From Streptomyces tubercidicus (GTDB lineage Bacteria > Actinomycetota > Actinomycetes > Streptomycetales > Streptomycetaceae), in the NCBI RefSeq assembly GCF_027497495.1, contig NZ_CP114205.1, positions 4,278,001 to 4,342,000 of the forward strand: 64,000 nt of DNA, given 5' to 3'. Within the stretch, counting starts at the first letter, position 1; each line of letters begins with the position of its first letter. The notes beneath the pieces were generated by a model. The model was given only the letters and a program-made list of their open reading frames with translations, was not told the DNA's origin and did no database searches. Of this stretch, positions 6,790 to 14,195 are shown in pieces. A program made the position numbers and the translations under genes.

Positions 6790-8304
6790 TCACACCGGCG
6801 GGAAGCAGGGCCTCAGGGCGCCGGTGGCCTGGACCGGGACGCCGCCGACGGTGGCGGTCGCCGTGTAGCTGCTGGCGCTGATCTGCAGGATGGACAGGCC
6901 GGCGTTGAGGGTGGCGATGCCGTTGGCGTTGGTCACCGCGGATCCCACCGGCAGGCCGTAGACGAAGAAGTTGACCGTGACGCCCGCTTGCGCCGGCGTG
7001 AGGGTGGCCGTCAACGTCGCGGCGAACACGCTCGGAATCGGGAAGGGCAGGTTGACGTGCCAGCAGGCGGGCGCCAAGCTCAGCGGGCCCGTCGCCGGAG
7101 TGACGGGGATGGTGAGGGGCGCGGACGCGACGCCGGTACACGCGCAGGCGGTGCCGGCCGCCGTGACCGTGGCGGTGACCGTGGCGGTCCCGGACGTGTT
7201 GAAGGTCAGAGTTCCGGTGGCGACACCGGCCGCGTTGGTGGTGGCGGTCACCGGGACCGCACCACCGGTGAAGGTCACCGACCCACCGACGACCGGCAGA
7301 CCGTTGCAGGTCACCACAGCGGAGACGGGGGTCGGCTGCCCCACGGCCACCGGCCCGGCCACCGGCTGGATCACCACCAGGCAGGACGGCTGCGGAGTAA
7401 CGGTGATGGGGAGGGGCGCGGAGACGACGCCGGTGCACGCACACCCGCTGCCGGCCGCGGTGACGGTGGCAGTGATAGTGGCGGGCCCGGCGGTGTTGAA
7501 GGTCAGCGATCCGGTGGCGATGCCCGCCGCGTTGGTGGTGGCGCTCACCGGGACCGCACCACCGGTGAAGGTGACCGAGGCACCCGAGACCGGCAGACCG
7601 TTGCAGGTCACCAGGGCAGACACGGGGGTCGGCTGCCCGACGACCACCGGCCCGGCCACCGGCTGGACCACCACCTGGCAGGTGGACAGGGGCGGCACGG
7701 TGACCGCGTTCGAGTCCAGCGTGACGGCGGCGCCGAGAGCCAGCAGCCGGCCGTCCACGGTGGCCCCCGTGGTGGCGGTGATCGAGGTGAAGGCCAGGAT
7801 GCTGCCCCTGATCGTGGAGCCGGCGCCGAGCGTCGCGGAGCTGCCGACCTGCCAGAACACGTTGGCGGACTGCGCCTGGTTGATGAGGTTGACGTTGCCG
7901 GCGGCTCCCGTGATGAGCGTGGTGGTCATCTTGAAGATGAAGACGGCGTTGGGGTTGCCCTGAGCGTCCAGGGTCAGCGTCCCGTTGAGGGAGAACGTGC
8001 CGGAGGCGGCGGTGTACACGCCGGGGGTCAGGGTGGTCCCGCCGAGTTCCGTCGCGACGGTGCCCGTGACCGGCTGGGAGAGTGCGTTGGCGTACCCAAC
8101 GAGCAGGTCGGCCTGGGCCTGCGCCGCGGCGGCGTCGTTCACGTGGATGGTTCCGGTGACTGTTCCGGGAGGAAAGCCGGTCACCGCACCGGCGGGGCTC
8201 ACTCCGAGGTTGCCGGCGACGACGGTGGGCCCGGTGTTGGTGATCGCCGTGTTGGCGAGCACCCCGTAGGTGGCGGCGGTGCCCAAAGGTACGGATGTTG
8301 CCAT
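6790..8304 (-). CDS. ice-binding-like (DUF3494) protein with Ig-like repeats
   Basis: A 504-aa protein. Residues about 3-200 match the DUF3494 ice-binding beta-helix: VPLGTAATYGVLANTAITNT at the start, then GNLGVSPAGAVTGFPPGTV, GTTLTPGVYTAASGTFSLNG, FIFKMTTTLITGAAGNV, NVFWQVGSSATLGAGSTIRG, ILAFTSITATTGATVDGRLL. Three Ig-like (Big-type) repeats of about 100 residues follow, starting near 207, 307 and 410. The first two are near identical and each ends in a CACTG motif, with a further Cys at the repeat start, so a disulfide per repeat is likely. The ATG at 8302-8304 is chosen for its AAAGGAAA ribosome-binding site and because the domain begins at residue 3. No classical signal peptide is visible, which is odd for this normally secreted family. 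The gene lies inside the split SagB-type gene. Confidence 0.8.
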   Translation of the reverse strand: MATSVPLGTAATYGVLANTAITNTGPTVVAGNLGVSPAGAVTGFPPGTVTGTIHVNDAAAAQAQADLLVGYANALSQPVTGTVATELGGTTLTPGVYTAASGTFSLNGTLTLDAQGNPNAVFIFKMTTTLITGAAGNVNLINQAQSANVFWQVGSSATLGAGSTIRGSILAFTSITATTGATVDGRLLALGAAVTLDSNAVTVPPLSTCQVVVQPVAGPVVVGQPTPVSALVTCNGLPVSGASVTFTGGAVPVSATTNAAGIATGSLTFNTAGPATITATVTAAGSGCACTGVVSAPLPITVTPQPSCLVVIQPVAGPVAVGQPTPVSAVVTCNGLPVVGGSVTFTGGAVPVTATTNAAGVATGTLTFNTSGTATVTATVTAAGTACACTGVASAPLTIPVTPATGPLSLAPACWHVNLPFPIPSVFAATLTATLTPAQAGVTVNFFVYGLPVGSAVTNANGIATLNAGLSILQISASSYTATATVGGVPVQATGALRPCFPPV

Positions 8305-9055
8305 CGTGGATTTCCTTTCCAGAGGCTTCCGGGGCAGCCCTGATGCCGCCCTGGAACTGTGGGAGAGCGGCGCGCTTGCACCGCTGCGACCGGTGCCTCG
8401 GGCACGGGTTGAGCTGTGCCACTTGCTGCGCGCCGGGAGGAACATGAAGGCTTCGACGGAGCGTGGTGTGCGCACTCGTCTCAGCTGCCTGAGCGCACTC
8501 AGGCGGCGGCGTTCGTACCGAGTGCTCCTGGTAACGCCGCACCGGAGGCCGCCTGTTGCCGGATCGTCGCCCCGGACGCAGAGGACGTCCGGCATCCAGG
8601 TCCGGGGGAGAGAACAGGGGCAGTCCGGAAACCGGCGGAGTTGTCGCCCGAGGCGGTCACTTGGGCGTGCTAGCGGTCCGTGGAGCCCGGCTTGAGAGGG
8701 GATACGCCGATACCGGTACGGTCCGATTCAGCGAAGTCGGCAGCGTGAGTTGATTTCCACACCCCACGACTCAAAGCAGTTGATTCCTTTTCGACTGAAA
8801 ACTTTTGCCCATGTTGAGCCCTCGCGATCTAGGTCTGCGTGGATCGAGTTCGGGACTCTTCAAGGACCGACTGGCAGTCGGATCACAGCTGGGAGGGGCA
8901 ACTGACCAGCCGTCCAAGGAGCGCCCACAAGGAATGCCGCTGACCGCTACCGGCCAACCGGCAAAACATGAGTCCCCGAGAGGAATGGGCGACCTCCGGA
9001 CTCACTATTGCTATTTAAGGCATCACCGGCGGCCCCGGATAGAGGGAGGACCCAG
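8305..9055. other. intergenic stretch, right part of the insertion
   Basis: About 750 bp with no supported gene. It should contain the promoter of the minus-strand ice-binding gene. A relatively A/T-rich patch at about 8750-8815 (TTCCTTTTCGACTGAAAAC) is the most promoter-like part. A short segment with a GGGAGGA Shine-Dalgarno precedes ATG 9056. Confidence 0.35.
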
Positions 9056-9604
9056 ATGTCGCCCGAATGGCGCAGCGCTTACCCAGGGCCGCTGCCGCCA
9101 CGAACCATGCGTGGACATCACGCCTTGACGGCCGAGCGAACTCACGGCCGCGATGTTCCCTTCGAAACAGCCACCCCCGAGCTGCGTCAGCACCTCACGC
9201 GGGACGGGCGTCCGGCGCTGTTCACCGTGTACCCCGAGGCCGACCGCATCCTGCTGCCCCGTACACCGGACCCCCGCCTGTCCGCACCGCTGGAGCAGAC
9301 CCTCTATCGCAGGCGCACGCACCGCTCCTTCAGTGCCCAGCCGGTGAGCCTGTACGATCTCGCGGTCCTGCTCGGTACCGTCTTCGGCCCTGCCGAGTTC
9401 ATCGACGGCTTCGAGTACGGCGCCCTCATCCGGCGCACCAGCCCCTCCGGCGGAGCCCGGCAAGAACTCGACGCCTACCTCGCCACCCCCAACGTCACCG
9501 GCGTCCCCGCTGGCCTGTTCCACCCCCGACACGCCAGCCGACACCGCCGGCCTGAACGCCTTCCGGCACACGACCCTGCGCCACGGACAACGGGGACGGT
9601 CTGA
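9056..9604 (+). pseudogene. SagB-type dehydrogenase, central fragment
   Basis: An open frame with ATG 9056 and a good Shine-Dalgarno (GGGAGGACCC). From RDVPFETATPELRQHL (about 9139) onward it matches the nitroreductase part of SagB-type enzymes: ADRILLPRTPDP, LYRRRTHRSFSAQPVSLYDL, AVLLGTVFGP, and the flavin-site segment RRTSPSGGARQELDAYL followed by NVTGVPAGLFH. After that the expected rest of the domain (about 150 residues) is missing and the frame ends in unrelated residues. The N-terminal domain is at 6054-6376. Both halves are needed and the 3' part is lost, so this is a pseudogene. Confidence 0.7.
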
Positions 9605-9717
9605 CGACTGACCCATCGGACACGCCCTAGTCGTACCTGCCGCTGTTCGTGTGACACCGAAGGCACAGATGAGTGACCCCTTCATCTCCGGGTGCTGCTC
9701 CGGCGGTGGGACCTCTG

Positions 9718-10284
9718 CTACTTGATGCTGCCGGTGTAGATCGCGGCCGCCGACTCAGGGGTGGGAGTGACCTCGATCTGCACGTGCTGTTGGTTCTTTG
9801 GCAGCTCGCAGGCCCAGGGGACGTTTACGGTGCGCCCGGCCAGCAACTTGGTGCTCGGTGAGCCTTCCAGGCCGTCATCGAAGATGGATTCAGCCTGCTT
9901 GCCTTCCTCGTCACCGTACTGGCAGTTGACGGTCATGGCGGTGACGTCCAGAGTGCTCTTGGCTCCATTGGCGACGCGGACGTTAAACCTTATGTAAGGC
10001 GTGTTCCCCGGGGCCGCGTAGTCGTGGGAGACGCCGCGGCTGAACCCTTGCAGCGTGACGGAGGCATTGTTTTCGTAGGTCACTGTGTCCGTGAGGCTGT
10101 GCGGCTGGTCCGAGGACTGGCTCGGGTCGTCCGTGGGCTCCGGTTCGGAGGCCGGTGTGACGGTCTCCTCTGCCTTTTCGGAGTGCGGCGTTTGGCTGTT
10201 GATGCTGGTTCCGCCGCAGGCGCTGAGAGACAGCGCGAGCGCTGCAGCGGCAAGGGCGGTACAGGCGTTGGCGATGTGTCGCAT
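9718..10284 (-). CDS. lipoprotein with DUF4352-like domain
   Basis: A 188-aa exported lipoprotein. The signal sequence MRHIANACTALAAAALALSLSACGG contains a lipobox (LSAC) with the lipidated Cys at residue 22. A Ser/Glu/Pro-rich linker (residues 25-60) leads to a beta-sandwich domain with TVTYENNASVTLQGFSRG, YIRFNVRVANGAKSTLDVTA and WACELPKNQQHVQIEVTP, typical of DUF4352-like extracellular domains. ATG 10282-10284 with an upstream GGGGGA is preferred over a start 27 bp further out, because it places the signal peptide at the N-terminus. It is the last intact gene of the island; partner unknown. Confidence 0.7.
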   Translation of the reverse strand: MRHIANACTALAAAALALSLSACGGTSINSQTPHSEKAEETVTPASEPEPTDDPSQSSDQPHSLTDTVTYENNASVTLQGFSRGVSHDYAAPGNTPYIRFNVRVANGAKSTLDVTAMTVNCQYGDEEGKQAESIFDDGLEGSPSTKLLAGRTVNVPWACELPKNQQHVQIEVTPTPESAAAIYTGSIK

Positions 10285-10927
10285 AGGTCCCCCCTGTAGT
10301 TGAATGCTCATGAATAATGCAGCGCTGTGTGGTGCCGCGAACGCGGAGTGTTCATTTCGTGATGTGAACCGGGCGAGCTCCTTGGTGGTGGCGGATCAGC
10401 GCTGGGTGCCGCTGACGCTGTACCAGCGGGTCGGCTTATCTCCTGCGCGAACTACGTAGCCGGCTAGGCCGTTTCTTTTGAGTTGAAGGTCCGGCTGTTG
10501 CTGCCCGTTAGGTGGCGCAGGAGGAGGGGCGCGTCGCCTCTGGTGGGTAGCTGGCGGATCTGCTCCGCAGGGACCGATGGCACGCATGTGAAGGTCTCGG
10601 CTGCACGCTAAGCCCGTGTGCCGACAATGCACCTGGACTTTCGCAGTTCCTCACGGATGCAGGGGGCGGTCGCGATGTTCGGTGGCACGCGCTCAACCGC
10701 AGGCGGTGCGGCAGTGCTTCAGTCGCGGCAATACCGGGGCTATTCGCGACTGCATCGTTGCAGGCCACTCGGCGGGTGTGACGCAGGCCACGCAGATCGC
10801 GTCTCGATTCGAGATGACGGCCGATCAAGTCGCTCTGGGAGGGTGTGCGAGTGCCAATTCGGCGCAGTAGCTGGTGCGTTATGGCACGCGAATGGCGCGC
10901 AGTCCAAAAATGGTCTAGACAACAAAC
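10285..10927. other. intergenic stretch before tRNA-Gly, right duplicated arm
   Basis: From about 10751 this is the right copy of the duplicated arm. On the minus strand at 10396-10500 the frame reads LKRNGLAGYVVRAGDKPTRWYSV before a stop, which resembles the end of a winged-helix protein, but no start or ribosome-binding site supports a gene. It may be a relic of an element regulator. Confidence 0.4.
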
Positions 10928-11003
10928 AAGCCCCAGGTCTCTGACTTGGGGCTTCCATATGGAGCGGGTGACGGGAATCGAACCCGCGCTCTGAGCTTGG
11001 GAA
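10751..11003 (+). repeat. right copy of 255-bp imperfect direct repeat at element boundary
   Basis: The partner of 2472-2727. It ends inside the anticodon loop of tRNA-Gly, where the identity to the left copy stops. One frame across both copies stays protein-like (right copy TQIASRFEMTADQV, left copy with a 2-bp indel), so part of the arm may derive from the 3' end of an old element gene. Confidence 0.75.
10928..10954 (-). terminator. tRNA-Gly terminator
   Basis: AAGCCCCAGG / CTTGGGGCTT with a 7-nt loop, six bases past the CCA end of tRNA-Gly. It is homologous to the hairpin at 2652-2678. Confidence 0.8.
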
Positions 11004-11033
11004 GCTCATGTTCTACCATTAAACTACACCCGC
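10960..11033 (-). tRNA. tRNA-Gly (anticodon CCC)
   Basis: The minus strand reads GCGGGTG acceptor, D arm GTTTAATGGTAGAAC, anticodon arm TGAGC-TTCCCAA-GCTCA, T arm with TTCGATT, 3' acceptor CACCCGC, discriminator T and an encoded CCA (74 nt in all). The anticodon at positions 34-36 is CCC. This gene serves as the attachment site of the island to its left. The 3' half is supplied by the element side and keeps the tRNA intact. Confidence 0.95.
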
Positions 11034-11300
11034 GTAATCCCGCCTCTGTCGAGGGCGGAACATCGTCGCACACTCTACCCCATCACCGCCTCGCGGTGCA
11101 TTTGGCGTGCTCGGAGGTGGTGTGTGGGGGTGTCGGGGCGGGTGTTCCGGGTGGGGTCCTGGGGGTTTCCCTAGGGGGATGTCGGGTGTGGGGTGCGGGA
11201 GTTGAGGCGTACCGTTGGGGGTCGGAGTGCCGCGTGTGGTGGCGCCCAGTTCATCCCCTAATGTGGCTTTTGTTGTCCACGCAGTTGGGAGAGGGACTTG

Positions 11301-11459
11301 ATGGAGCGCACCGTCGTACGTTGTGCCGAGGGCCACGTGTTCAGCACCGCTTCGTTCCCGATGCAGACCACCGACCGGCTCGGTCCCGGACGGCTGTTGC
11401 GCTGCCCGCGCTGTGCTCGGCTGCGGCACTCGGTGCCCGTCGACCACGCCAAGCGGTAG
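11301..11459 (+). CDS. 52-aa Cys-containing small protein
   Basis: A short gene with ATG 11301 and a Shine-Dalgarno (GGGAGAGGG). It begins MERTVVRCAEGHVFSTASFP and later has LLRCPRCARLRHSVPVD. The C-x4-H plus C-x2-C spacing suggests a one-zinc ribbon. Codon usage is normal for the genome. Function unknown. The last codons and stop are part of a 20-bp sequence repeated at 11526-11545 on the other side of an 8-bp microsatellite. Confidence 0.65.
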   Translation: MERTVVRCAEGHVFSTASFPMQTTDRLGPGRLLRCPRCARLRHSVPVDHAKR

Positions 11460-11545
11460 CGATCAAGAGAACGAGAGATCGAGAGATCGAGAGATCGAGA
11501 GATCGAGAGATCGAGAGATCGAGAGAAGCGGTAGCGATCAAGAGA
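11451..11545. repeat. 8-bp microsatellite flanked by 20-bp direct repeats
   Basis: Seven head-to-tail copies of CGAGAGAT (the last with one mismatch) occupy 11472-11527. A 20-bp sequence, AAGCGGTAGCGATCAAGAGA, occurs at 11451-11470 and again at 11526-11545, overlapping the ends of the array. The left copy includes the stop codon of the 52-aa gene. Such an array can change length by slippage. Confidence 0.9.
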
Positions 11546-11699
11546 GTGTGGTGGCGTCTGAGTCGCCGCCGCACTTCGTGAGAGCGGCGGCTGCGCCTCG
11601 TAGGAGAGGTAGCGGCCGGCAGTAGGACGAGGAGTGGGCGGGGCCCGGCTTCCCAGGTGGGGGCCGGGCCCTCGTCGTGCGGCGCGTATCCTCTTCTGC

Positions 11700-12275
11700 G
11701 TGCTTCTCTCAGACAAGGACATCCGGGCCGAGATCGATGCTGGTCGGGTGCGTATCGACCCCTATGAAGAGTCGATGGTGCAGCCGTCCAGCATCGACGT
11801 GCGGCTCGACCGCTATTTCCGGGTGTTCGAGAACCACCGCTATCCGCATATCGACCCCGCCGTCGAGCAGCCCGATCTGACGCGTGAGGTCGTGCCCGAG
11901 GGGGATGAGGCGTTCATCCTGCACCCGGGCGAGTTCGTGCTCGCCTCGACGTACGAGGTCATCACGCTGCCCGACGACCTCGCGTCCCGGCTTGAGGGGA
12001 AGAGCTCGCTGGGGCGGCTGGGGCTGCTGACGCATTCGACCGCCGGGTTCATCGACCCGGGGTTCAGCGGGCATGTGACGCTGGAGCTGAGCAATGTCGC
12101 CACGCTGCCGATCAAGCTGTGGCCGGGCATGAAGATCGGGCAGCTGTGCATGTTCCGGCTGACCTCGCCGACCGAGCACCCGTATGGGAGCGCGAAGTAC
12201 GGCTCCCGCTACCAGGGGCAGCGCGGGCCGACGCCGTCCCGGTCGTTCAAGAACTTCCACCGTACGCAGGTATGA
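11700..12275 (+). CDS. dcd: dCTP deaminase
   Basis: A 191-aa protein, the usual length for the family. It deaminates dCTP to dUTP, feeding thymidylate synthesis. Visible signatures are LLSDKDIRAEIDAGRV at the start, MVQPSSIDVRLD, the conserved EGKSSLGRLGLLTHSTAGFI block, DPGFSGHVTLELSN with the catalytic Glu, and a C-terminal SAKYGSRYQGQRGPTPS nucleotide-closing tail. GTG 11700 is chosen since the protein then begins at the family's normal first residue. It is followed 84 bp later by a phosphoribosyltransferase gene on the same strand, so the two may be co-transcribed. Confidence 0.95.
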   Translation: MLLSDKDIRAEIDAGRVRIDPYEESMVQPSSIDVRLDRYFRVFENHRYPHIDPAVEQPDLTREVVPEGDEAFILHPGEFVLASTYEVITLPDDLASRLEGKSSLGRLGLLTHSTAGFIDPGFSGHVTLELSNVATLPIKLWPGMKIGQLCMFRLTSPTEHPYGSAKYGSRYQGQRGPTPSRSFKNFHRTQV

Positions 12276-12359
12276 CACCGCAGCGTCGGGGTGGGCGGCG
12301 CGCTCGACAGGGCGGGCGCGTGGCGGAGCGTGTGGACACCGAAGGTCTGAGAGAGATAC

Positions 12360-12857
12360 GTGAGTGACGTGCGGGAGAACCTGACCTACGAGCGGTTCGG
12401 CGGGGCGATCCGTGAGCTGGCGCAGATGGTGGCCGATGACGGGTACGAGCCCGATGTCGTGCTGTCGATCGCCCGGGGCGGTGTCTTCGTCGCCGGGGGG
12501 CTGGCGTACGCGCTGGACTGCAAGAACATCCACCTGGTGAATGTGGAGTTCTACACCGGGGTGGGGACCACCCTGGAGATGCCGGTCATGCTGGCGCCGG
12601 TGCCGAACGCGATCGACTTCTCGGAGAAGAAGGTGCTGATCGCGGACGATGTCGCGGACACCGGGAAGACGCTGAAGCTGGTGCATGACTTCTGCCAGGG
12701 GACCGTGGCGGAGGTCCGCAGCGCGGTGATCTACGAGAAGTCGCAGTCGCTGGTGAAGTGCGAGTACGTGTGGAAGCGCACGGACGAGTGGATCAACTTC
12801 CCGTGGAGCGTTGAGCCGCCGGTGGTGCGGCGCGAGGGGCAGATTCTCGACGCGTGA
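12360..12857 (+). CDS. phosphoribosyltransferase family protein
   Basis: A 165-aa type I phosphoribosyltransferase. The PRPP loop is KKVLIADDVADTGKTLKLV (about residues 90-108), preceded by the VVLSIARGGVFVAGGLAYAL segment and a hood with VEFYTGVG. It most resembles purine (xanthine/hypoxanthine-guanine) salvage enzymes, but the base specificity cannot be read from sequence. GTG 12360 has GAGAGA upstream. With dcd just before it, a nucleotide-metabolism pair is likely. Confidence 0.8.
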   Translation: MSDVRENLTYERFGGAIRELAQMVADDGYEPDVVLSIARGGVFVAGGLAYALDCKNIHLVNVEFYTGVGTTLEMPVMLAPVPNAIDFSEKKVLIADDVADTGKTLKLVHDFCQGTVAEVRSAVIYEKSQSLVKCEYVWKRTDEWINFPWSVEPPVVRREGQILDA

Positions 12858-12874
12858 GGTGACGTGACCGTGAT

Positions 12875-12929
12875 GGGGCCGGCCCCGGCTGGGCAGGGCG
12901 TCGTGTGACGCGCTGTGGGGGCCGGCCCT
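12875..12929. terminator. bidirectional terminator between convergent genes
   Basis: GGGGCCGGCCCC (itself a palindrome, 12875-12886) and GGGGGCCGGCCCT (12917-12929) can pair over a short loop. They lie between the phosphoribosyltransferase gene and the convergent 12996 gene. Confidence 0.5.
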
Positions 12930-12995
12930 GATGGCGTCTGAGTCGGGTTGCGTCTGAGTCGGGCTTGTGCCCGGCGGGTCGTCCTGCTGACCGGT

Positions 12996-13913
12996 TCAGG
13001 CGGGGTGCGGCTGCCGCATCTCGTTGCGGATCATGAGCGTGGCGTCGTTCAGCTCGTGCGTGTCCATCACGTCGGACTTGATGCCTACCCCCTGCTGCTG
13101 CACGATCCCCACCGCGCTGGTGTCGCCCCACACGCAGCGGGTGATCGTCATTTCCTTGTCGAGGCCGCGCTTGGGAACCATCATGATGGACTCGCACATC
13201 ATGATCGTTCCGTCGAAGGTGTCGCCCTTCCACCCGGTTTTCTTGGTCCCTTCGATGACCTCGATCTTGGCTCCGAGCGTCTTTGCGTTCTTCTCGTCGT
13301 CCTTGTGCATGCGTGCCAGGGCCGCGTCCACCGCGGCGGTCGGTTTGGTGACCCTGCCCTGGATGCCGGTGACGGTGATCGTCGACCGCTTCCCGGGGCC
13401 GCCGGGCGACGGAACGTAGGAGCCCGACCAGGGGAACGCCTTCTTGATGCCCATCTTGTCGGTCTCCTTCTCGGACGTCAGGCAGTCGGAGTGGGAGCAG
13501 ATGGTGGGGAGGTCCTTCTTCTTGTAGTAGTCGCCGTGGAGGATCTTGTGCGGAAGGCTGAGGGTGTACGGCACCATCGGGGCGTCCTTGCCGTCCTGGC
13601 TCTGAAACCACACGACGCCACCGACCGCGAGGGCGAGCACGAGCACGGTTCCCCCGGAGATGGCGGCGATCAGCGCGCCCTTACGCTTCCGCTGCGGGGG
13701 CGGGCCAACCGGTGAGCCGCCCCAGGCGTTCGGTCCGCCCGGTCCGCCCGCTCCGCCCGGTCCGCTGCCCGTCGGCGGTGGCGGCGCGGCGCCGTACGCG
13801 GGCTGCGACCCGGCCTGTGGCTCGGACGGTGGACCGGACTGCTGCGAGCCACCGGGTGGGGGGCCGCCGGGGGTGGGGTAACCGGACGGTGGCGGTGGCT
13901 GGTTGTGGCTCAC
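12996..13913 (-). CDS. membrane-anchored protein with proline-rich N-terminus
   Basis: A 305-aa protein of unknown function. Residues 1-90 are Pro/Gly/Gln-rich (SGYPTPGGPPPGG and similar) and cytoplasmic. KRKGALIAAISGGTVLVLAL..VGGVVWF (about 93-120) is a single membrane span. The remaining 180 residues are an extracytoplasmic domain with a Cys pair (TICSHSDCLTSEKE) and further Cys residues (MMCESIMM, TRCVWGD). GTG at 13911-13913 has GAGGAGA upstream and gives a typical start for such proteins. It is convergent with the phosphoribosyltransferase gene. Confidence 0.65.
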   Translation of the reverse strand: MSHNQPPPPSGYPTPGGPPPGGSQQSGPPSEPQAGSQPAYGAAPPPPTGSGPGGAGGPGGPNAWGGSPVGPPPQRKRKGALIAAISGGTVLVLALAVGGVVWFQSQDGKDAPMVPYTLSLPHKILHGDYYKKKDLPTICSHSDCLTSEKETDKMGIKKAFPWSGSYVPSPGGPGKRSTITVTGIQGRVTKPTAAVDAALARMHKDDEKNAKTLGAKIEVIEGTKKTGWKGDTFDGTIMMCESIMMVPKRGLDKEMTITRCVWGDTSAVGIVQQQGVGIKSDVMDTHELNDATLMIRNEMRQPHPA

Positions 13914-14195
13914 TCTCGTGTCTCCTCGCGAAGGATCAATAGCTTGATCCTTCCATGTCAGGCGCGCGGCCACCGCCCGGAAACCAGACGGCCTCGATGG
14001 CGGCGGGAGCTCTCGTTTCCGCGCCAAACGGGGCGATCAATTCGTGGTCGAACTTCCGCTTGCCGTGCCCCGTAAGGGAGTTGATGGGCGGTCGGTTTTT
14101 GGTGTGTCGGTTTTGGCCAATTGTGGTTCGGGTGTTCCGCCGTTGCTCGCTGGGGACTACAACCCGCGGTAAGAGGAGACCGGAGGGGAGGGCCC
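13914..14195. promoter_or_regulatory. divergent promoter region
   Basis: A 280-bp stretch between the divergent 12996 and 14196 genes. A short inverted repeat, GGATCAA-TAGC-TTGATCC, lies at 13932-13949, directly upstream of the minus-strand gene, and is a candidate operator. A long G/C-rich tract follows up to the ribosome-binding site of the hydrolase. Confidence 0.45.

Larger units (their letters stand above)
2684..11003. mobile_element. decayed integrative element or genomic island at tRNA-Gly(CCC)
   Basis: The boundaries are the partial tRNA copy (2684-2727) and the matching part of the intact tRNA-Gly gene (10960-11003), in direct orientation. The contents are accessory: a toxin-like C2/propeller protein, palindromic repeats, a disrupted SagB-type gene, an ice-binding protein gene and a lipoprotein. 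No integrase, excisionase, relaxase or replication gene is recognisable, so the element is either decayed or was mobilised by another. The duplication beyond the tRNA end suggests tandem accretion. Confidence 0.7.

Noticed and set aside
8305..8595. N-terminal extension of the ice-binding protein
   Set aside because: The extension is Arg/Ser-rich without a signal peptide. The ATG at 8302-8304 has a good ribosome-binding site and the domain starts at once.
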